A stretch of DNA of 64,000 nucleotides from Methanobrevibacter sp. (GTDB lineage: Archaea; Methanobacteriota; Methanobacteria; Methanobacteriales; Methanobacteriaceae), in assembly GCF_030539875.1 (NCBI RefSeq), contig NZ_JAUNXI010000012.1:1-64000 (forward strand). The letters run 5' to 3'. Position 1 is the stretch's first letter, and each line of letters begins with the position of its first letter. The notes below the pieces were generated by a model. That model did not search any database. It was not told where the DNA came from and was given only the letters and a program-made list of their open reading frames with translations. Below, in pieces: positions 1-8,842 of this stretch. Made by a program: the position numbers and the translations under genes.

Positions 1-50
1 TCATCAAATCCACTAAATCGTAGTTTAGGTACTAACTTTTCTTCACTCAT
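1..50 (-). CDS. hsdS: Type I restriction enzyme specificity subunit HsdS (5' end only, cut by window edge)
   Basis: The reverse complement of the first 50 bases starts with ATG and reads MSEEKLVPKLRFSGFD, the usual N-terminus of type I S subunits (KLVPKLRF followed by an aromatic/acidic stretch). It begins 9 bp after the hsdM stop codon, so it should be co-transcribed with hsdM. Only 16 codons are visible, so neither its target-recognition domains nor its completeness can be judged. It would be the second specificity gene of this locus, beside the half-length one upstream of hsdM. Confidence 0.75.
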   Translation of the reverse strand, partial: MSEEKLVPKLRFSGFD

Positions 51-59
51 AAAACCAAC

Positions 60-1604
60 TCACTCGAATATTGGTGCTTGAATACCTAACTCATCACAGT
101 ACTTTTTAATTTCAGCATCAACTTCTTTCATTTCTTCATTTATCTTTTTAAGTTCAGATACAACTTTATCCAAGTCTATAGGTTCTTCTTCTTCGAAAGT
201 GTCAACATAACGTGGAATGTTTAAATTGAAATCATTTTCACGAATTTCATCAAGACTTGCTTTATGTGAATATTTATCAATCTCTTCACGATTTGCATAA
301 GTATTTATGATTTTTTCAATGTCTTCATGTCTTAATTTATTCTGATTTTTAACTTTTTCAAAGTCTTTACTTGCATCAATGAATAATACATCATAATCAT
401 CTTCACGGCACTTTTTGAATACTAAAATGACAGTGGGTATGCTTGTTCCATAAAATACATTAGCTGGAATGCCTATTACTGCATCTAAGTAGTTTTTCTC
501 ATCAATGAGATATTTACGTATTACACTTTCTGCAGCACCTCTAAACAAAACTCCGTGAGGTAAAACAATTGCCATTGTTCCATTTTCTTCCAGGTGATAA
601 ATCATGTGTTGTACAAATGCATAATCCGCTTTTGATTTTGGTGCAAGTTTACCATATGCTGCAAATCTTTCATCATCTAAAAATGATTTATCACTGGACC
701 ATTTTGCAGAAAATGGAGGATTAGCCACTATTGCTTCGAATTTAGTGTTGATGTGCTGAGGATATTTTAGTGAATCTCCTTGTTTAATATCAAAATCACC
801 ATATTTAACACCGTGAAGTATCATATTCATTCTTGCCAGGTTATATGTTGTTTGATTTAATTCCTGACCACAAAAATCACCTACTTGAGCTTCTTTAGAA
901 ACCCTTAGGAGCAATGAACCTGATCCGCATGTCGGGTCATAAACATTTCTAATTTTATTCTTTCCAAAAGTGACAATTTTTGCAAGTATTTTTGATACTT
1001 CTTGAGGAGTATAAAATTCCCCTGCTTTTTTACCGGCACTTGATGCAAATTGACTTATTAAATATTCATATGCATCCCCTAAAATGTCTGATTCATCATC
1101 ATCTAATTTAAAATCAATATCATTAAGATTTAATAAAATTCTTGAGATTAATTTATTTTTATCATCATCTGATTTTCCAAGTTTTGATGAGTTTAAGTCC
1201 ACATCTTCAAAAAGATTACTAAAGTCTTCCTGGCTTTTTGCACCCATTGAAGAATTACTGATGTAATTTAAAGATTTAATCAAATCTCCTAAAATAAATT
1301 CATTAACCTTTGCTTTTTCAATGACGCTACTAAATAAATATTGGGGCTCTAAAAAATAACCTAAAGATGAAATACCCTCATCCATTAAATCATCTTTGTA
1401 GTCCTCATCAACCCATGCCTGTTCAAAAGTTAAATCATCTTCTTTTAACTCTTCATTCATGTGTAATTCTAATTTTTCAGACAGGTATCTGTAAAAAATA
1501 AATCCAAGAATATAATTCTTGAATTCGTTTGCATCCATATTACCTCTTAATTCGTCTGCTATTGCCCAAAGTTTACTTTCCAAGCTATTTTGATAATTTG
1601 ACAT
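60..1604 (-). CDS. hsdM: Type I restriction-modification DNA methyltransferase subunit HsdM
   Basis: 514 aa, normal length for HsdM. It transfers a methyl group from S-adenosylmethionine to adenine N6 in the sequence chosen by HsdS. An N-terminal helical HsdM region (about 10-170) precedes the catalytic domain, with AdoMet motif I DPTCGSGSLLL near residues 223-233 and the adenine-methylase motif NPPF at about 295-298. The GEFYTP motif near 196-201 is typical of HsdM. The start codon directly follows the stop of the upstream half-hsdS (TAAATG), which implies translational coupling. A second hsdS starts 9 bp downstream. No damage is visible in the gene. Confidence 0.95.
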   Translation of the reverse strand: MSNYQNSLESKLWAIADELRGNMDANEFKNYILGFIFYRYLSEKLELHMNEELKEDDLTFEQAWVDEDYKDDLMDEGISSLGYFLEPQYLFSSVIEKAKVNEFILGDLIKSLNYISNSSMGAKSQEDFSNLFEDVDLNSSKLGKSDDDKNKLISRILLNLNDIDFKLDDDESDILGDAYEYLISQFASSAGKKAGEFYTPQEVSKILAKIVTFGKNKIRNVYDPTCGSGSLLLRVSKEAQVGDFCGQELNQTTYNLARMNMILHGVKYGDFDIKQGDSLKYPQHINTKFEAIVANPPFSAKWSSDKSFLDDERFAAYGKLAPKSKADYAFVQHMIYHLEENGTMAIVLPHGVLFRGAAESVIRKYLIDEKNYLDAVIGIPANVFYGTSIPTVILVFKKCREDDYDVLFIDASKDFEKVKNQNKLRHEDIEKIINTYANREEIDKYSHKASLDEIRENDFNLNIPRYVDTFEEEEPIDLDKVVSELKKINEEMKEVDAEIKKYCDELGIQAPIFE

Positions 1605-2159
1605 TTATTCACCTTTTATTTGAGTTTGAACTAAATACTCTTTAATCTTTTTATTATATTCTTTTTTATTTTCCAATAACCTATTTTTTTCATCGATTAA
1701 ATCAAAAAATTTGCCATATCCCTTCTGTTTTTCGAGATTTGGAATATTGATTTTCATTTTTTTTAAATCTGCAACTTTAATAACTTTTAAAGCACCGCCT
1801 TCAAGAAAAATGTGTAATTTTTTGTGAAAAGATTCGCTACTGATTAAATGATAAATAAAAGAATGATCATATCCTTCATTTAATCGGATAACCGCAAAAT
1901 ACATTGGAATGAGAAATCCCTCTTCTTTTAATATGCTAACCGTATTTGGTTGTGAGAGGGAAATTAAAATATCTCCCTTTTTTGAAAAATATTTTTTATT
2001 AATGCTTTTAGAAATATTTTCATTGTAATAATCTAAAATGTTTTCATTGATAAACTTATTTTTAATAATCGGAATCTTATTTCCATTTAAATCAATGAAT
2101 CTAGATATTTGCACTCCTGAAAATACATCAGCTATATCTTCTAGTTTTTTTACAATCAT
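1605..2159 (-). CDS. hsdS: Half-length type I specificity subunit HsdS (single target-recognition domain)
   Basis: 184 aa, about half of a standard HsdS (near 400 aa). It reads as one target-recognition domain starting MIVKKLEDIADVFSGVQISR, followed by one conserved helical spacer (EKQKGYGKFFDLIDEKNRLLENKKEY), which is the TRD-plus-coiled-coil order of half an S subunit. Its start overlaps the stop of the 214-aa gene (TAATG) and its stop abuts the hsdM start. It could be a relic of a full hsdS. It could also be a functional half-subunit that dimerises, since truncated S subunits of some type I systems are known to homodimerise and recognise palindromic bipartite sites. The coupled, in-frame arrangement favours an expressed gene. 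Confidence 0.8.
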   Translation of the reverse strand: MIVKKLEDIADVFSGVQISRFIDLNGNKIPIIKNKFINENILDYYNENISKSINKKYFSKKGDILISLSQPNTVSILKEEGFLIPMYFAVIRLNEGYDHSFIYHLISSESFHKKLHIFLEGGALKVIKVADLKKMKINIPNLEKQKGYGKFFDLIDEKNRLLENKKEYNKKIKEYLVQTQIKGE

Positions 2160-2803
2160 TATACAAAACCTTCATCTATAAGTTCACAGTCAAAAGCAGT
2201 GATTCTGTGAGTTTGTCCAGAACCTCCGGCTATGCGAGACCAACTATCTGAATACAATACATAATCACCATTTTCTATTGTTAAGAAATAATAAAATCCA
2301 CCATACATACCTGGAACTGGAAAACTTTCTTGTGAAAAGAAATCAGTCTTCACAGATAATTCCTGATTGATATGAGGTAACTCTATTTTAAATTTTTCAA
2401 TCAAATATCCTACTCTATGCATTATTACCTTGTGAAATCTCTTTTCTATCTCATTTAATTCATCAGATTGGTCTAAAACACCATCATTTTCAATGAATTC
2501 ATCAAAGTATTCCCTGTTTAATACTTTTTCAAATTGAGGATAACAATCAACCCAATCTACCAATAAGTTTATAATATCTTCGGGAAAATCCTCATCCAAT
2601 ACAGTTTCTTCAGAAGTTACCCATTCCTCTACGCTCTTAAATTCCTTTGCAAAAAATTCACTATTTTGTTTATTGTATTCAAAATATTCTTTAATTTTTT
2701 CATCAGATATGCATTCGAATATGCGGGAGGGAATAATATCTTCTATTTTAAGAATTTCTTCTTGATGATCCTGAACATATTTTATATTAATAACATCCTT
2801 CAT
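2159..2803 (-). CDS. Uncharacterised 214-aa protein at the head of the hsdS-hsdM operon
   Basis: I do not recognise a family. The protein is acidic and soluble, with no signal peptide or membrane segment. The first 140 residues look helical and rich in Glu/Asp. The C-terminal part has a Tyr/Gly-rich segment (VPGMYGGFYYFLTIENG, then WSRIAGGSGQTHRIT and DEGFV at the end), which suggests a compact beta-sheet domain. It is the first gene of a coupled set with half-hsdS and hsdM: its TAA overlaps the next ATG. The position suggests a role linked to the restriction system (control, anti-restriction or immunity-type protein), but that is context only. The promoter region upstream carries paired direct repeats. 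Confidence 0.7.
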   Translation of the reverse strand: MKDVINIKYVQDHQEEILKIEDIIPSRIFECISDEKIKEYFEYNKQNSEFFAKEFKSVEEWVTSEETVLDEDFPEDIINLLVDWVDCYPQFEKVLNREYFDEFIENDGVLDQSDELNEIEKRFHKVIMHRVGYLIEKFKIELPHINQELSVKTDFFSQESFPVPGMYGGFYYFLTIENGDYVLYSDSWSRIAGGSGQTHRITAFDCELIDEGFV

Positions 2804-2847
2804 TTTAAATCATTTCACAATATTTATTCATAAGCAACAAATTAATT

Positions 2848-2939
2848 GTAATTAATTACTAATGACAAATAATTATTTATGGAACAACAATATATAAACT
2901 TTTTGATTTTTTTAGTAATTAATTATTAATGACAAATAA
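2848..2939 (-). promoter_or_regulatory. Promoter of the hsdS-hsdM unit with flanking 25-bp direct repeats
   Basis: Two 25-bp direct repeats, at 2848-2872 and 2915-2939, differ at a single base. Both begin GTAATTAATTA and end TAATGACAAATAA. Between them, at about 2889-2900, is an AT-rich TATA-like element (TTTATATATTG on the minus strand), placed to start a transcript near 2865-2870 for the 214-aa gene that begins at 2803. One repeat therefore covers the expected start site and the other lies just upstream of the TATA/BRE side. This is a typical geometry for archaeal operators, inferred from sequence only. Confidence 0.5.
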
Positions 2940-2941
2940 AA

Positions 2942-5665
2942 TTAATAATTAAATCTTTCAAATAAGTCCATAATTTTAAATTTGATTGTGTTGACCTTAT
3001 TTTTACGTTCTTTAAACTTCAATTTATCAATGAATGATTGTTTAATTAAATCATCATCAAGTTTACCGGAAAATTCAAAAAGTTCAAAGACCTCACGAGC
3101 AACACCCTCATTTAAATGTTCTTCATCAACAATTTCGCACATAGCTTGTTTTTTTTCATATCTCATAAAGTTATCAAATTCCTCACCAACATTTGTAACT
3201 TTACTATCAATGTTGCCTAATCTTTCATTAATGAATTTTTCGATTAGATCAATCTTACTGCGCAAATTCTCATGTTCTTTCATAATACTGATAATGCGAT
3301 GTTTATCATGCTCAAAACTAGGACTATTCATATCCAAATCAGCTAATAAATTCAATATATAATCTACATTAATTTGATCAGTTCTAAGAAGTTCCAATTC
3401 AAAATCAATATCATCTAAAACAGATTCGCCGTCATTATCATGAGGTTTAAACTCATCATAAATATCTAAATAAGCACTTTTGAAATCATTGAATTCCTGT
3501 TCGTTAATTTTAACATCATCCCAAGTAAATTCCGTGAAGATATCTAATTTGTTTTTATTCCTAATTAAATCCCTAAATATTAATACAAAATTTTTCTTAT
3601 CATTTTCACTTTGAAGATTCAATGATTCAGCAGCAGTTTCGACAAGTTTAAATAATCTTTCAAGGCCTTCATTAAACCATTTAACAAATGTTTCATATGG
3701 AGGTAAAATAATATGGTCCAGTGCATCAGGATTAGAGAATAATGTAATGGATTTATCAACATTATCCTTTAAATTGGTAAAGCAAACAATATTGCCCTGG
3801 GATTTACGTTTGTTAAAGATACGATTTGTTCGGGAAAATGCTTGAAGTAATCCATGATACTGTAAATTCTTATCCACATAAAGCGTATTTAAAAATTTAC
3901 TATCGAATCCTGTTAAAAACATATCAACAACTAATAATAAATCAATTTCTCTGTTTTTCATTCTTTTAGAAACATCGGCATGATACTGTTTAAAATCATC
4001 ACTGGTGAAATTTGTTTCAAACATATTATTGTAATCTTGAATATATTTATCCAATAAATCCTGAGAGTGTTCACTTTCGCTTAAATCTTCATTAGCTTTA
4101 AAAGTAAATATAGTGGCGATTTTTAAATCATGATCCTTCTTTTTAAACAAATCATAATATTTATGTATCACTCCGCCTCTAGAAACAGTAAACATTGCAT
4201 TAAATTCCCTATTTCTAGTTTTACGGTCATAACTTTTAATAATATAATCCACAATTTGATTTAAACGATTATCCGATTCTAAGAATTCCTTAGTGTTGAT
4301 CTTATTAACTTCTTTATCCGTTTGTGTACTTAATTTAGCGCCACCAAAGTAATCAACAGAAAAACCTAAAACATTATTATCAGCAATTGCATCTTTAATA
4401 ACATATTCATGGAGTTTTTTACCAAAAATATCGCTTGTAGTTCTTGTTCCATCAGAATTATCGGCAAAAATAGGAGTACCTGTAAAACCAAATGACAGGG
4501 AATTTGTGAAAAAATCTGTAATTGTCCTATGCATTTCACCAAACTGACTTCTATGACACTCATCAAAAATTAAAATAATATTTTTATCTTTAATTTTTTG
4601 AAGTTTGGCTTTATCTCCTGCAGTTTTAACCGCTTTTGATAATTTTTGGATAGTTGTAGTTACTAATTTTCCCTTACCCTCAGTTGTTAAATTTTTAATT
4701 AGTGCACCAGTATGTTTTGTTGTATTAACACATCCATCACAGAAACTGTTAAATTCCTTATTTGTCTGTAAATCCAAATCACGCCTATCCACAACAAATA
4801 TCACTTTATAGATGGATTTATTTTCTGCAAGCAATTGGCTTACCTTATATGAGGTAATTGTTTTTCCACTGCCTGTCGTGTGCCAGACATAACCGTTCTG
4901 TTTAATTTCCAGTGCTTGATGTATTACCTCTTCAACAGCATACATCTGATAAGCTCTTAAAACCATTAGTCTTTTTGTAGACTCATTTAAAACCACATAT
5001 TTAGAAATCATCTTTGCAAGATTGCACTTCTCTAAAAATGTATCTGCAAAATCATCTAACGAACGGATATTATTATTCTTTTTGTCTTTCCAGAAAAAAG
5101 TAAACTCAAATTGAAGGTCTTTTTTTAATCCGTTAGCAAAATATTTTGTATTGATTCCATTACTTACAACAAATATCTGAATATAATTAAAAAGCCCTTT
5201 ATATGAATGTAACTTATATCTCGTAATTTGATCAAATGCTTCTTTTAAAGGCATACCTCTTCTTTTAAGTTCAATTTGAACTAATGGCAACCCATTAATC
5301 AATACAGTTACATCATATCTATTTTTATGTTTGCATTCCATTGTAATTTGATTAGAAACCTGAAAAATATTTTTACACCAATCCTTCTGGTTTAAAAATT
5401 TAATATAAAAAGGATCGTCTTTTCTGTCAATAAAATAATAGTCCCTTAGTTTTTTTGCTTTATCAAAAATCGAACCTTGATCCAAATATATTAAGATCTT
5501 GTCAAATTCCTCATCAGTCAATTTGCAATCATTTAACTTATTTAATTGAATTCTGAAATTTTCCAATAATTCATCTTCATTTTTAATTTTAACAAATTCA
5601 TATCCGTTTTCAGATAATCGCTTAATCAGATTATTCTCCAATACTGCTTCACTTTGAGTTGACAT
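2942..5665 (-). CDS. hsdR: Type I restriction enzyme motor/endonuclease subunit HsdR
   Basis: 907 aa, normal for HsdR. It translocates DNA with ATP hydrolysis and cuts unmodified DNA. The N-terminal nuclease domain has a PD-(D/E)xK-type signature (RYDVTVLINGLPLVQIELKRR, key residues near D118, E132 and K134). The SF2 helicase motor follows, with Walker A TTGSGKT near 264-270, DECHRS near 370, FTGTP for motif III, and a C-terminal helicase half (VVDMFLTGFDS, QAFSRTNR). The start codon has AAGGT seven bases upstream. The gene lies upstream of the rest of the hsd set, separated by 138 bp with an own promoter, so nuclease and methylase may be expressed separately. Confidence 0.95.
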   Translation of the reverse strand: MSTQSEAVLENNLIKRLSENGYEFVKIKNEDELLENFRIQLNKLNDCKLTDEEFDKILIYLDQGSIFDKAKKLRDYYFIDRKDDPFYIKFLNQKDWCKNIFQVSNQITMECKHKNRYDVTVLINGLPLVQIELKRRGMPLKEAFDQITRYKLHSYKGLFNYIQIFVVSNGINTKYFANGLKKDLQFEFTFFWKDKKNNNIRSLDDFADTFLEKCNLAKMISKYVVLNESTKRLMVLRAYQMYAVEEVIHQALEIKQNGYVWHTTGSGKTITSYKVSQLLAENKSIYKVIFVVDRRDLDLQTNKEFNSFCDGCVNTTKHTGALIKNLTTEGKGKLVTTTIQKLSKAVKTAGDKAKLQKIKDKNIILIFDECHRSQFGEMHRTITDFFTNSLSFGFTGTPIFADNSDGTRTTSDIFGKKLHEYVIKDAIADNNVLGFSVDYFGGAKLSTQTDKEVNKINTKEFLESDNRLNQIVDYIIKSYDRKTRNREFNAMFTVSRGGVIHKYYDLFKKKDHDLKIATIFTFKANEDLSESEHSQDLLDKYIQDYNNMFETNFTSDDFKQYHADVSKRMKNREIDLLLVVDMFLTGFDSKFLNTLYVDKNLQYHGLLQAFSRTNRIFNKRKSQGNIVCFTNLKDNVDKSITLFSNPDALDHIILPPYETFVKWFNEGLERLFKLVETAAESLNLQSENDKKNFVLIFRDLIRNKNKLDIFTEFTWDDVKINEQEFNDFKSAYLDIYDEFKPHDNDGESVLDDIDFELELLRTDQINVDYILNLLADLDMNSPSFEHDKHRIISIMKEHENLRSKIDLIEKFINERLGNIDSKVTNVGEEFDNFMRYEKKQAMCEIVDEEHLNEGVAREVFELFEFSGKLDDDLIKQSFIDKLKFKERKNKVNTIKFKIMDLFERFNY

Positions 5666-5859
5666 ACAAAATACCTTTAAAACAAATCACTAATCAAAAA
5701 TTACAACATTAAATCAATATTGCATTAGTAATAATTTTATAACAAGTAATATATTAAGTTAAAGGAAAAAAGAATAAATGACATTGAGTTTTTAAAAAAT
5801 ATTCGAAATAAACAATAAGAGAAAAATACACTACCTGCTAATAAATCAAATATTAAAGT

Positions 5860-5890
5860 AAAAAAAAAAAGAAAAGAAACAAGTCTTTTC
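5860..5890 (-). terminator. Hairpin plus T-run after the short-chain dehydrogenase gene
   Basis: Seven-base complementary arms (5871-5877 and 5884-5890) separated by six bases end immediately before the stop codon at 5891. On the transcribed strand they are followed by an uninterrupted run of ten T (plus-strand A at 5861-5870). This resembles an intrinsic terminator. Confidence 0.5.
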
Positions 5891-6655
5891 TTATGGTCTT
5901 AAACCGGATCCGCCTTGAAGGGTGATTGTCTCACCGGAAATATAGCTTGCAGCATCAGAAGCAAGGAATAGACAGGTTCCACCAATATCCCCTTCAGCAT
6001 CACCGAATCTTTGTAGCGGAATGCCCTGAATGGTTTTTTCATAAATTTCAGGATATTCTTCTCTCCACTGTTCTAGCTGTGCAGTCATTACAAGAGGACA
6101 TACAACATTGATATTGATGCCGTCCTGACCCCATTCTGTTGCTGCTACTCTGGACAATCCTCTGATTCCTTCTTTTGCAGCTGCATATGATGATTGTCCG
6201 TCTCTTCCGAACAATCCTGCACCGGATGCGAAGTTGATTACAGAACCTTTTGATTCTTTAAGATACGGATGGGCGTATTTCATGAAATTGAATACTGCAT
6301 ATAATCCGGAGTTGATGGCCAAATCGAAATCTTCTTTGGAATGCTCCACAAGTTTTAATCCTGACTTGGAAGCCTGTGCATTGTTAATCAGTACATCGAT
6401 TCTTCCGAATTCATCAGCGATTTTCTCGATTGCATCTTTTACTTGGTCTTCATATCCTCCATCAGCAACAATCGCAAGAACTTTTATGCCATATTCATTT
6501 TCAAGTTCTTCCTTCGCTTTTTGGAGTGTTGATTCTGTTCTGCCGGTGATTACCAGATTTGATCCTGCTTTTGCAAATGCGCTAGCTATTCCGAATCCTA
6601 TTCCTTTTCCACCGCCAGTTACTATTGTTACTTTTCCGCTCATATCAAAACTCAC
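5891..6655 (-). CDS. Short-chain dehydrogenase/reductase (SDR family)
   Basis: 254 aa, a classical SDR length. It has the NAD(P)-binding glycine motif TGGGKGIGFG near residues 13-22, the NNAQ variant of the NNAG motif, a Ser then YAAAK catalytic pair, and the usual C-terminal GETITLQGGSGL. It should reduce or oxidise a carbonyl/alcohol; the substrate cannot be told, although the layout resembles 3-oxoacyl-ACP reductase and sugar dehydrogenase-like SDRs. The start at 6655 is a GTG preceded by AAGGTGA. An internal ATG four codons later is a possible alternative. A TATA-like TATATAAAAG lies about 45 bp upstream. It appears to be a single-gene unit. Confidence 0.88.
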   Translation of the reverse strand: MSFDMSGKVTIVTGGGKGIGFGIASAFAKAGSNLVITGRTESTLQKAKEELENEYGIKVLAIVADGGYEDQVKDAIEKIADEFGRIDVLINNAQASKSGLKLVEHSKEDFDLAINSGLYAVFNFMKYAHPYLKESKGSVINFASGAGLFGRDGQSSYAAAKEGIRGLSRVAATEWGQDGININVVCPLVMTAQLEQWREEYPEIYEKTIQGIPLQRFGDAEGDIGGTCLFLASDAASYISGETITLQGGSGLRP

Positions 6656-7163
6656 GATTTCACCTTCATATATTTATAATGATTTATAATATACTGATTC
6701 TTTTATATATAATTTTCTTATTTAATTCCCCCATAATCTGATTAGACAAGCTATTTTCATAAATAACTAATGTTATAATTTTTTTAAGGTCAATAACAAA
6801 TTTTAATCCAATGGTTTAAAATTTAAAACACAAAAAATCTAAATGAATTTCAGCAATTTTCACTAAAAACTGTCCAGTAATGGAAAAAGTGAAATTATTT
6901 TTGTGGCGATAGAATAATTTATTTTAAAAACCATGCATGTTTAATTAAAATTATAAATGGTAAAAATAATTTACACGAATCTGGTGAACTTATTTACCAG
7001 CATGCCAGCCAGCAGTGATTTATTTAAGACACGGCGTTTAAAGAAATCCTCCCGGCAGTTCAACTAAAACCGGATTAAAATAAAGAAAATCTTAAAAGCG
7101 CAACAGAAAAGCAGTCCAAAAACAGCAGTTATGAATCTGAATGCGTTTAAGACACTAAAAAAA
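6656..7163. other. Intergenic stretch without a recognisable gene
   Basis: About 500 bp, very AT-rich on the left, less so from 6990 to 7140. The left end holds the promoter of the short-chain dehydrogenase. On the minus strand, 6990-7110 has a stretch with few stops (fragments such as FKRRVLNKSLLAG), which might be gene debris, but I could not match it to a family. No RNA gene was seen. Confidence 0.4.
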
Positions 7164-7790
7164 TTAAATATTTTGTTTTAAAATGTATCCCAGATATACT
7201 CCAAGGTAGGATGAAACCGGAATCAGCAAAACAAATAATACCAACTTAAAAACAAAGCTCAAGTCAACTGAGGGAGAAAATCCCGGAGATGCAGGCTGAT
7301 ATGCCGGAGAATAGGAATTGCCTGACATGCCTGATGAGAAAATTGAACTTAAAGCTGAGAGTATTCCCATCAGGAATGTGAATATCAATCCAATTCCACA
7401 TAAAACAACTGCAAACATGCTTCCAAGATACATTGAAATGTTTGGAACAATATATGTCTCATCCCTACATCCGAAGTATCCGACAAAAACTCCTCCGAAG
7501 AATACTGAAAATACAACAGTCAGTAAAAGATATGTCATAAGGTCGATTGAACCGTTAGCCATAAATGATGACCAAAGTATTGCGCCGATAAATAAAAAGA
7601 TCCCGAATATTATAAATGAAAATACGATAACAGGAAAGCTTGTTTTTTCACAGATATTATCGAAAAATCCTTTTGAGCTGTTTTTCATAGGAATAAATTT
7701 ATCAGATAGTTTGTGTCCGCATTCAGTACAGAATTCAATATCCTCATCACCAATCTCATTTCCGCATTTTGGACAGTTTTTAATAGTCAT
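7164..7790 (-). CDS. Zinc-ribbon integral membrane protein
   Basis: 208 aa from the preferred start. The N-terminus is a zinc ribbon with two Cys pairs (CPKCGNEIGDEDIEFCTECG). After a basic linker come about four hydrophobic segments (roughly residues 45-70, 80-100, 115-145 and 185-205), with a Ser/Pro/Tyr-rich loop before the last. Similar zinc_ribbon-plus-membrane proteins are common and uncharacterised in Methanobrevibacter. I chose the ATG at 7790 rather than 7799 because AAGGTG lies at the proper distance before it. Function unknown; no operon partner. Confidence 0.7.
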   Translation of the reverse strand: MTIKNCPKCGNEIGDEDIEFCTECGHKLSDKFIPMKNSSKGFFDNICEKTSFPVIVFSFIIFGIFLFIGAILWSSFMANGSIDLMTYLLLTVVFSVFFGGVFVGYFGCRDETYIVPNISMYLGSMFAVVLCGIGLIFTFLMGILSALSSIFSSGMSGNSYSPAYQPASPGFSPSVDLSFVFKLVLFVLLIPVSSYLGVYLGYILKQNI

Positions 7791-7840
7791 TAATAACACC
7801 TTGTTATTAATTTAGTGTAAAAGGAATAAATAAATTTCGT

Positions 7841-7866
7841 AAAAAAAAAGTTGGGAATTAAATCCC
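7841..7866 (-). terminator. Weak hairpin plus T-run after the DUF1002 gene
   Basis: A short GGGA/TCCC stem (7853-7866) spans the stop codon at 7858-7860 and is followed on the transcribed strand by nine T (plus-strand A 7841-7849). The stem is only four base pairs, so termination would rest mainly on the T-run. Confidence 0.4.
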
Positions 7867-8718
7867 GTTTATAAAGGATTTAATCCAGTCGAAAAGTCCG
7901 TCAAGTGAAAATCCGCCGGTTGAGTTATCGCCTAAAATCTCATTCAGCTGATTTTTATATTGGTTTACATCACCTTGGACGTTTTGTACCTGTTCTATTG
8001 AATCGGCCAGGTTTTCTATATCATTATTTGTTATGTTAATGTTGTTGTTTTCAACATAATTGTTGATTATATTTACAATTGTGTTGTGGTCTGTAATATT
8101 GCCTTTGGATACTTCGTCCTTTACCTGGCTTACCAGACTGGCCAATTCGTCTCCACTTACACCGGAATTATTAATAATTTCAGCTTGTGTGTAAATTTCG
8201 TCGTTTGCTGCCTCTTTTACATTATATGGAATTACAACATCAGTTACATCTTCATATGAATTCATAATTCCTGCAAGAGCAGATTCTCCGGTTGACTGAA
8301 CCGGACTGGTTACGTATACATGTCCGTTTGTTATTCCAGCTGATTTTAAAGCTGAAAGGTACATTTCACCAGTTATTGTGGTGATTTTTGATTTGTCAAC
8401 ACTTACCGCCAAATCACTGTTGACGCTTAAGTCCACAAGTGCCGAGGACAATATCTGGTTTGAGTTGTAATATTTGCCTGTTATGCCGCTTGACACCTGA
8501 TTTACCTGATCAGCAGTGATTGTTTTTATACCAACATCATTATCAATATCAACGTTTGCTTGTTTTACAAAGAAGTTATCAACAAATGCCTTATAATTCG
8601 AATTTGAATAAGTTGTCTCACCATAAGTTATTACTATATTGGGCTCTGTTGCAAATCCGGTTGGAATTAGCATTCCGATGAGAACCAGGCCCAATAACAG
8701 CACAGTAATCTTACGCAT
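7858..8718 (-). CDS. Secreted DUF1002 family protein
   Basis: 286 aa. Residues 1-24 form a signal peptide (hydrophobic core VLLLGLVLIGMLIP, likely cleavage after GFATE or nearby). The mature part matches the DUF1002 layout: a YGETTY-like start, an alternating sequence with the conserved ITGEMYLSALKSAGITNG and VYVTSPVQSTGESALAGI segments, and a helical Asn-rich C-terminal region ending in SLDGLFDWIKSFINGI. DUF1002 proteins occur in Firmicutes and gut methanogens and have no known function; a cell-surface role is likely. The start has a good GAGGTGAT site. It is transcribed divergently from the DUF169 gene across a 124-bp gap. Confidence 0.8.
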   Translation of the reverse strand: MRKITVLLLGLVLIGMLIPTGFATEPNIVITYGETTYSNSNYKAFVDNFFVKQANVDIDNDVGIKTITADQVNQVSSGITGKYYNSNQILSSALVDLSVNSDLAVSVDKSKITTITGEMYLSALKSAGITNGHVYVTSPVQSTGESALAGIMNSYEDVTDVVIPYNVKEAANDEIYTQAEIINNSGVSGDELASLVSQVKDEVSKGNITDHNTIVNIINNYVENNNINITNNDIENLADSIEQVQNVQGDVNQYKNQLNEILGDNSTGGFSLDGLFDWIKSFINGI

Positions 8719-8842
8719 AATTTATCACCTCTTATAAATTCTTATTAAAGATTATCATAAGTAGTATTTAAATGTTATAGTTTTTTTTTAAAAATCAATA
8801 TTTAATATAAAAATCAAACATTAATAGCAAGGAGTTGTTATT

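Noticed and set aside
7318-7815. 165-codon plus-strand frame opposite the zinc-ribbon membrane protein
   Set aside because: The minus-strand frame has a zinc ribbon, membrane helices and a ribosome site; the plus frame is its shadow.
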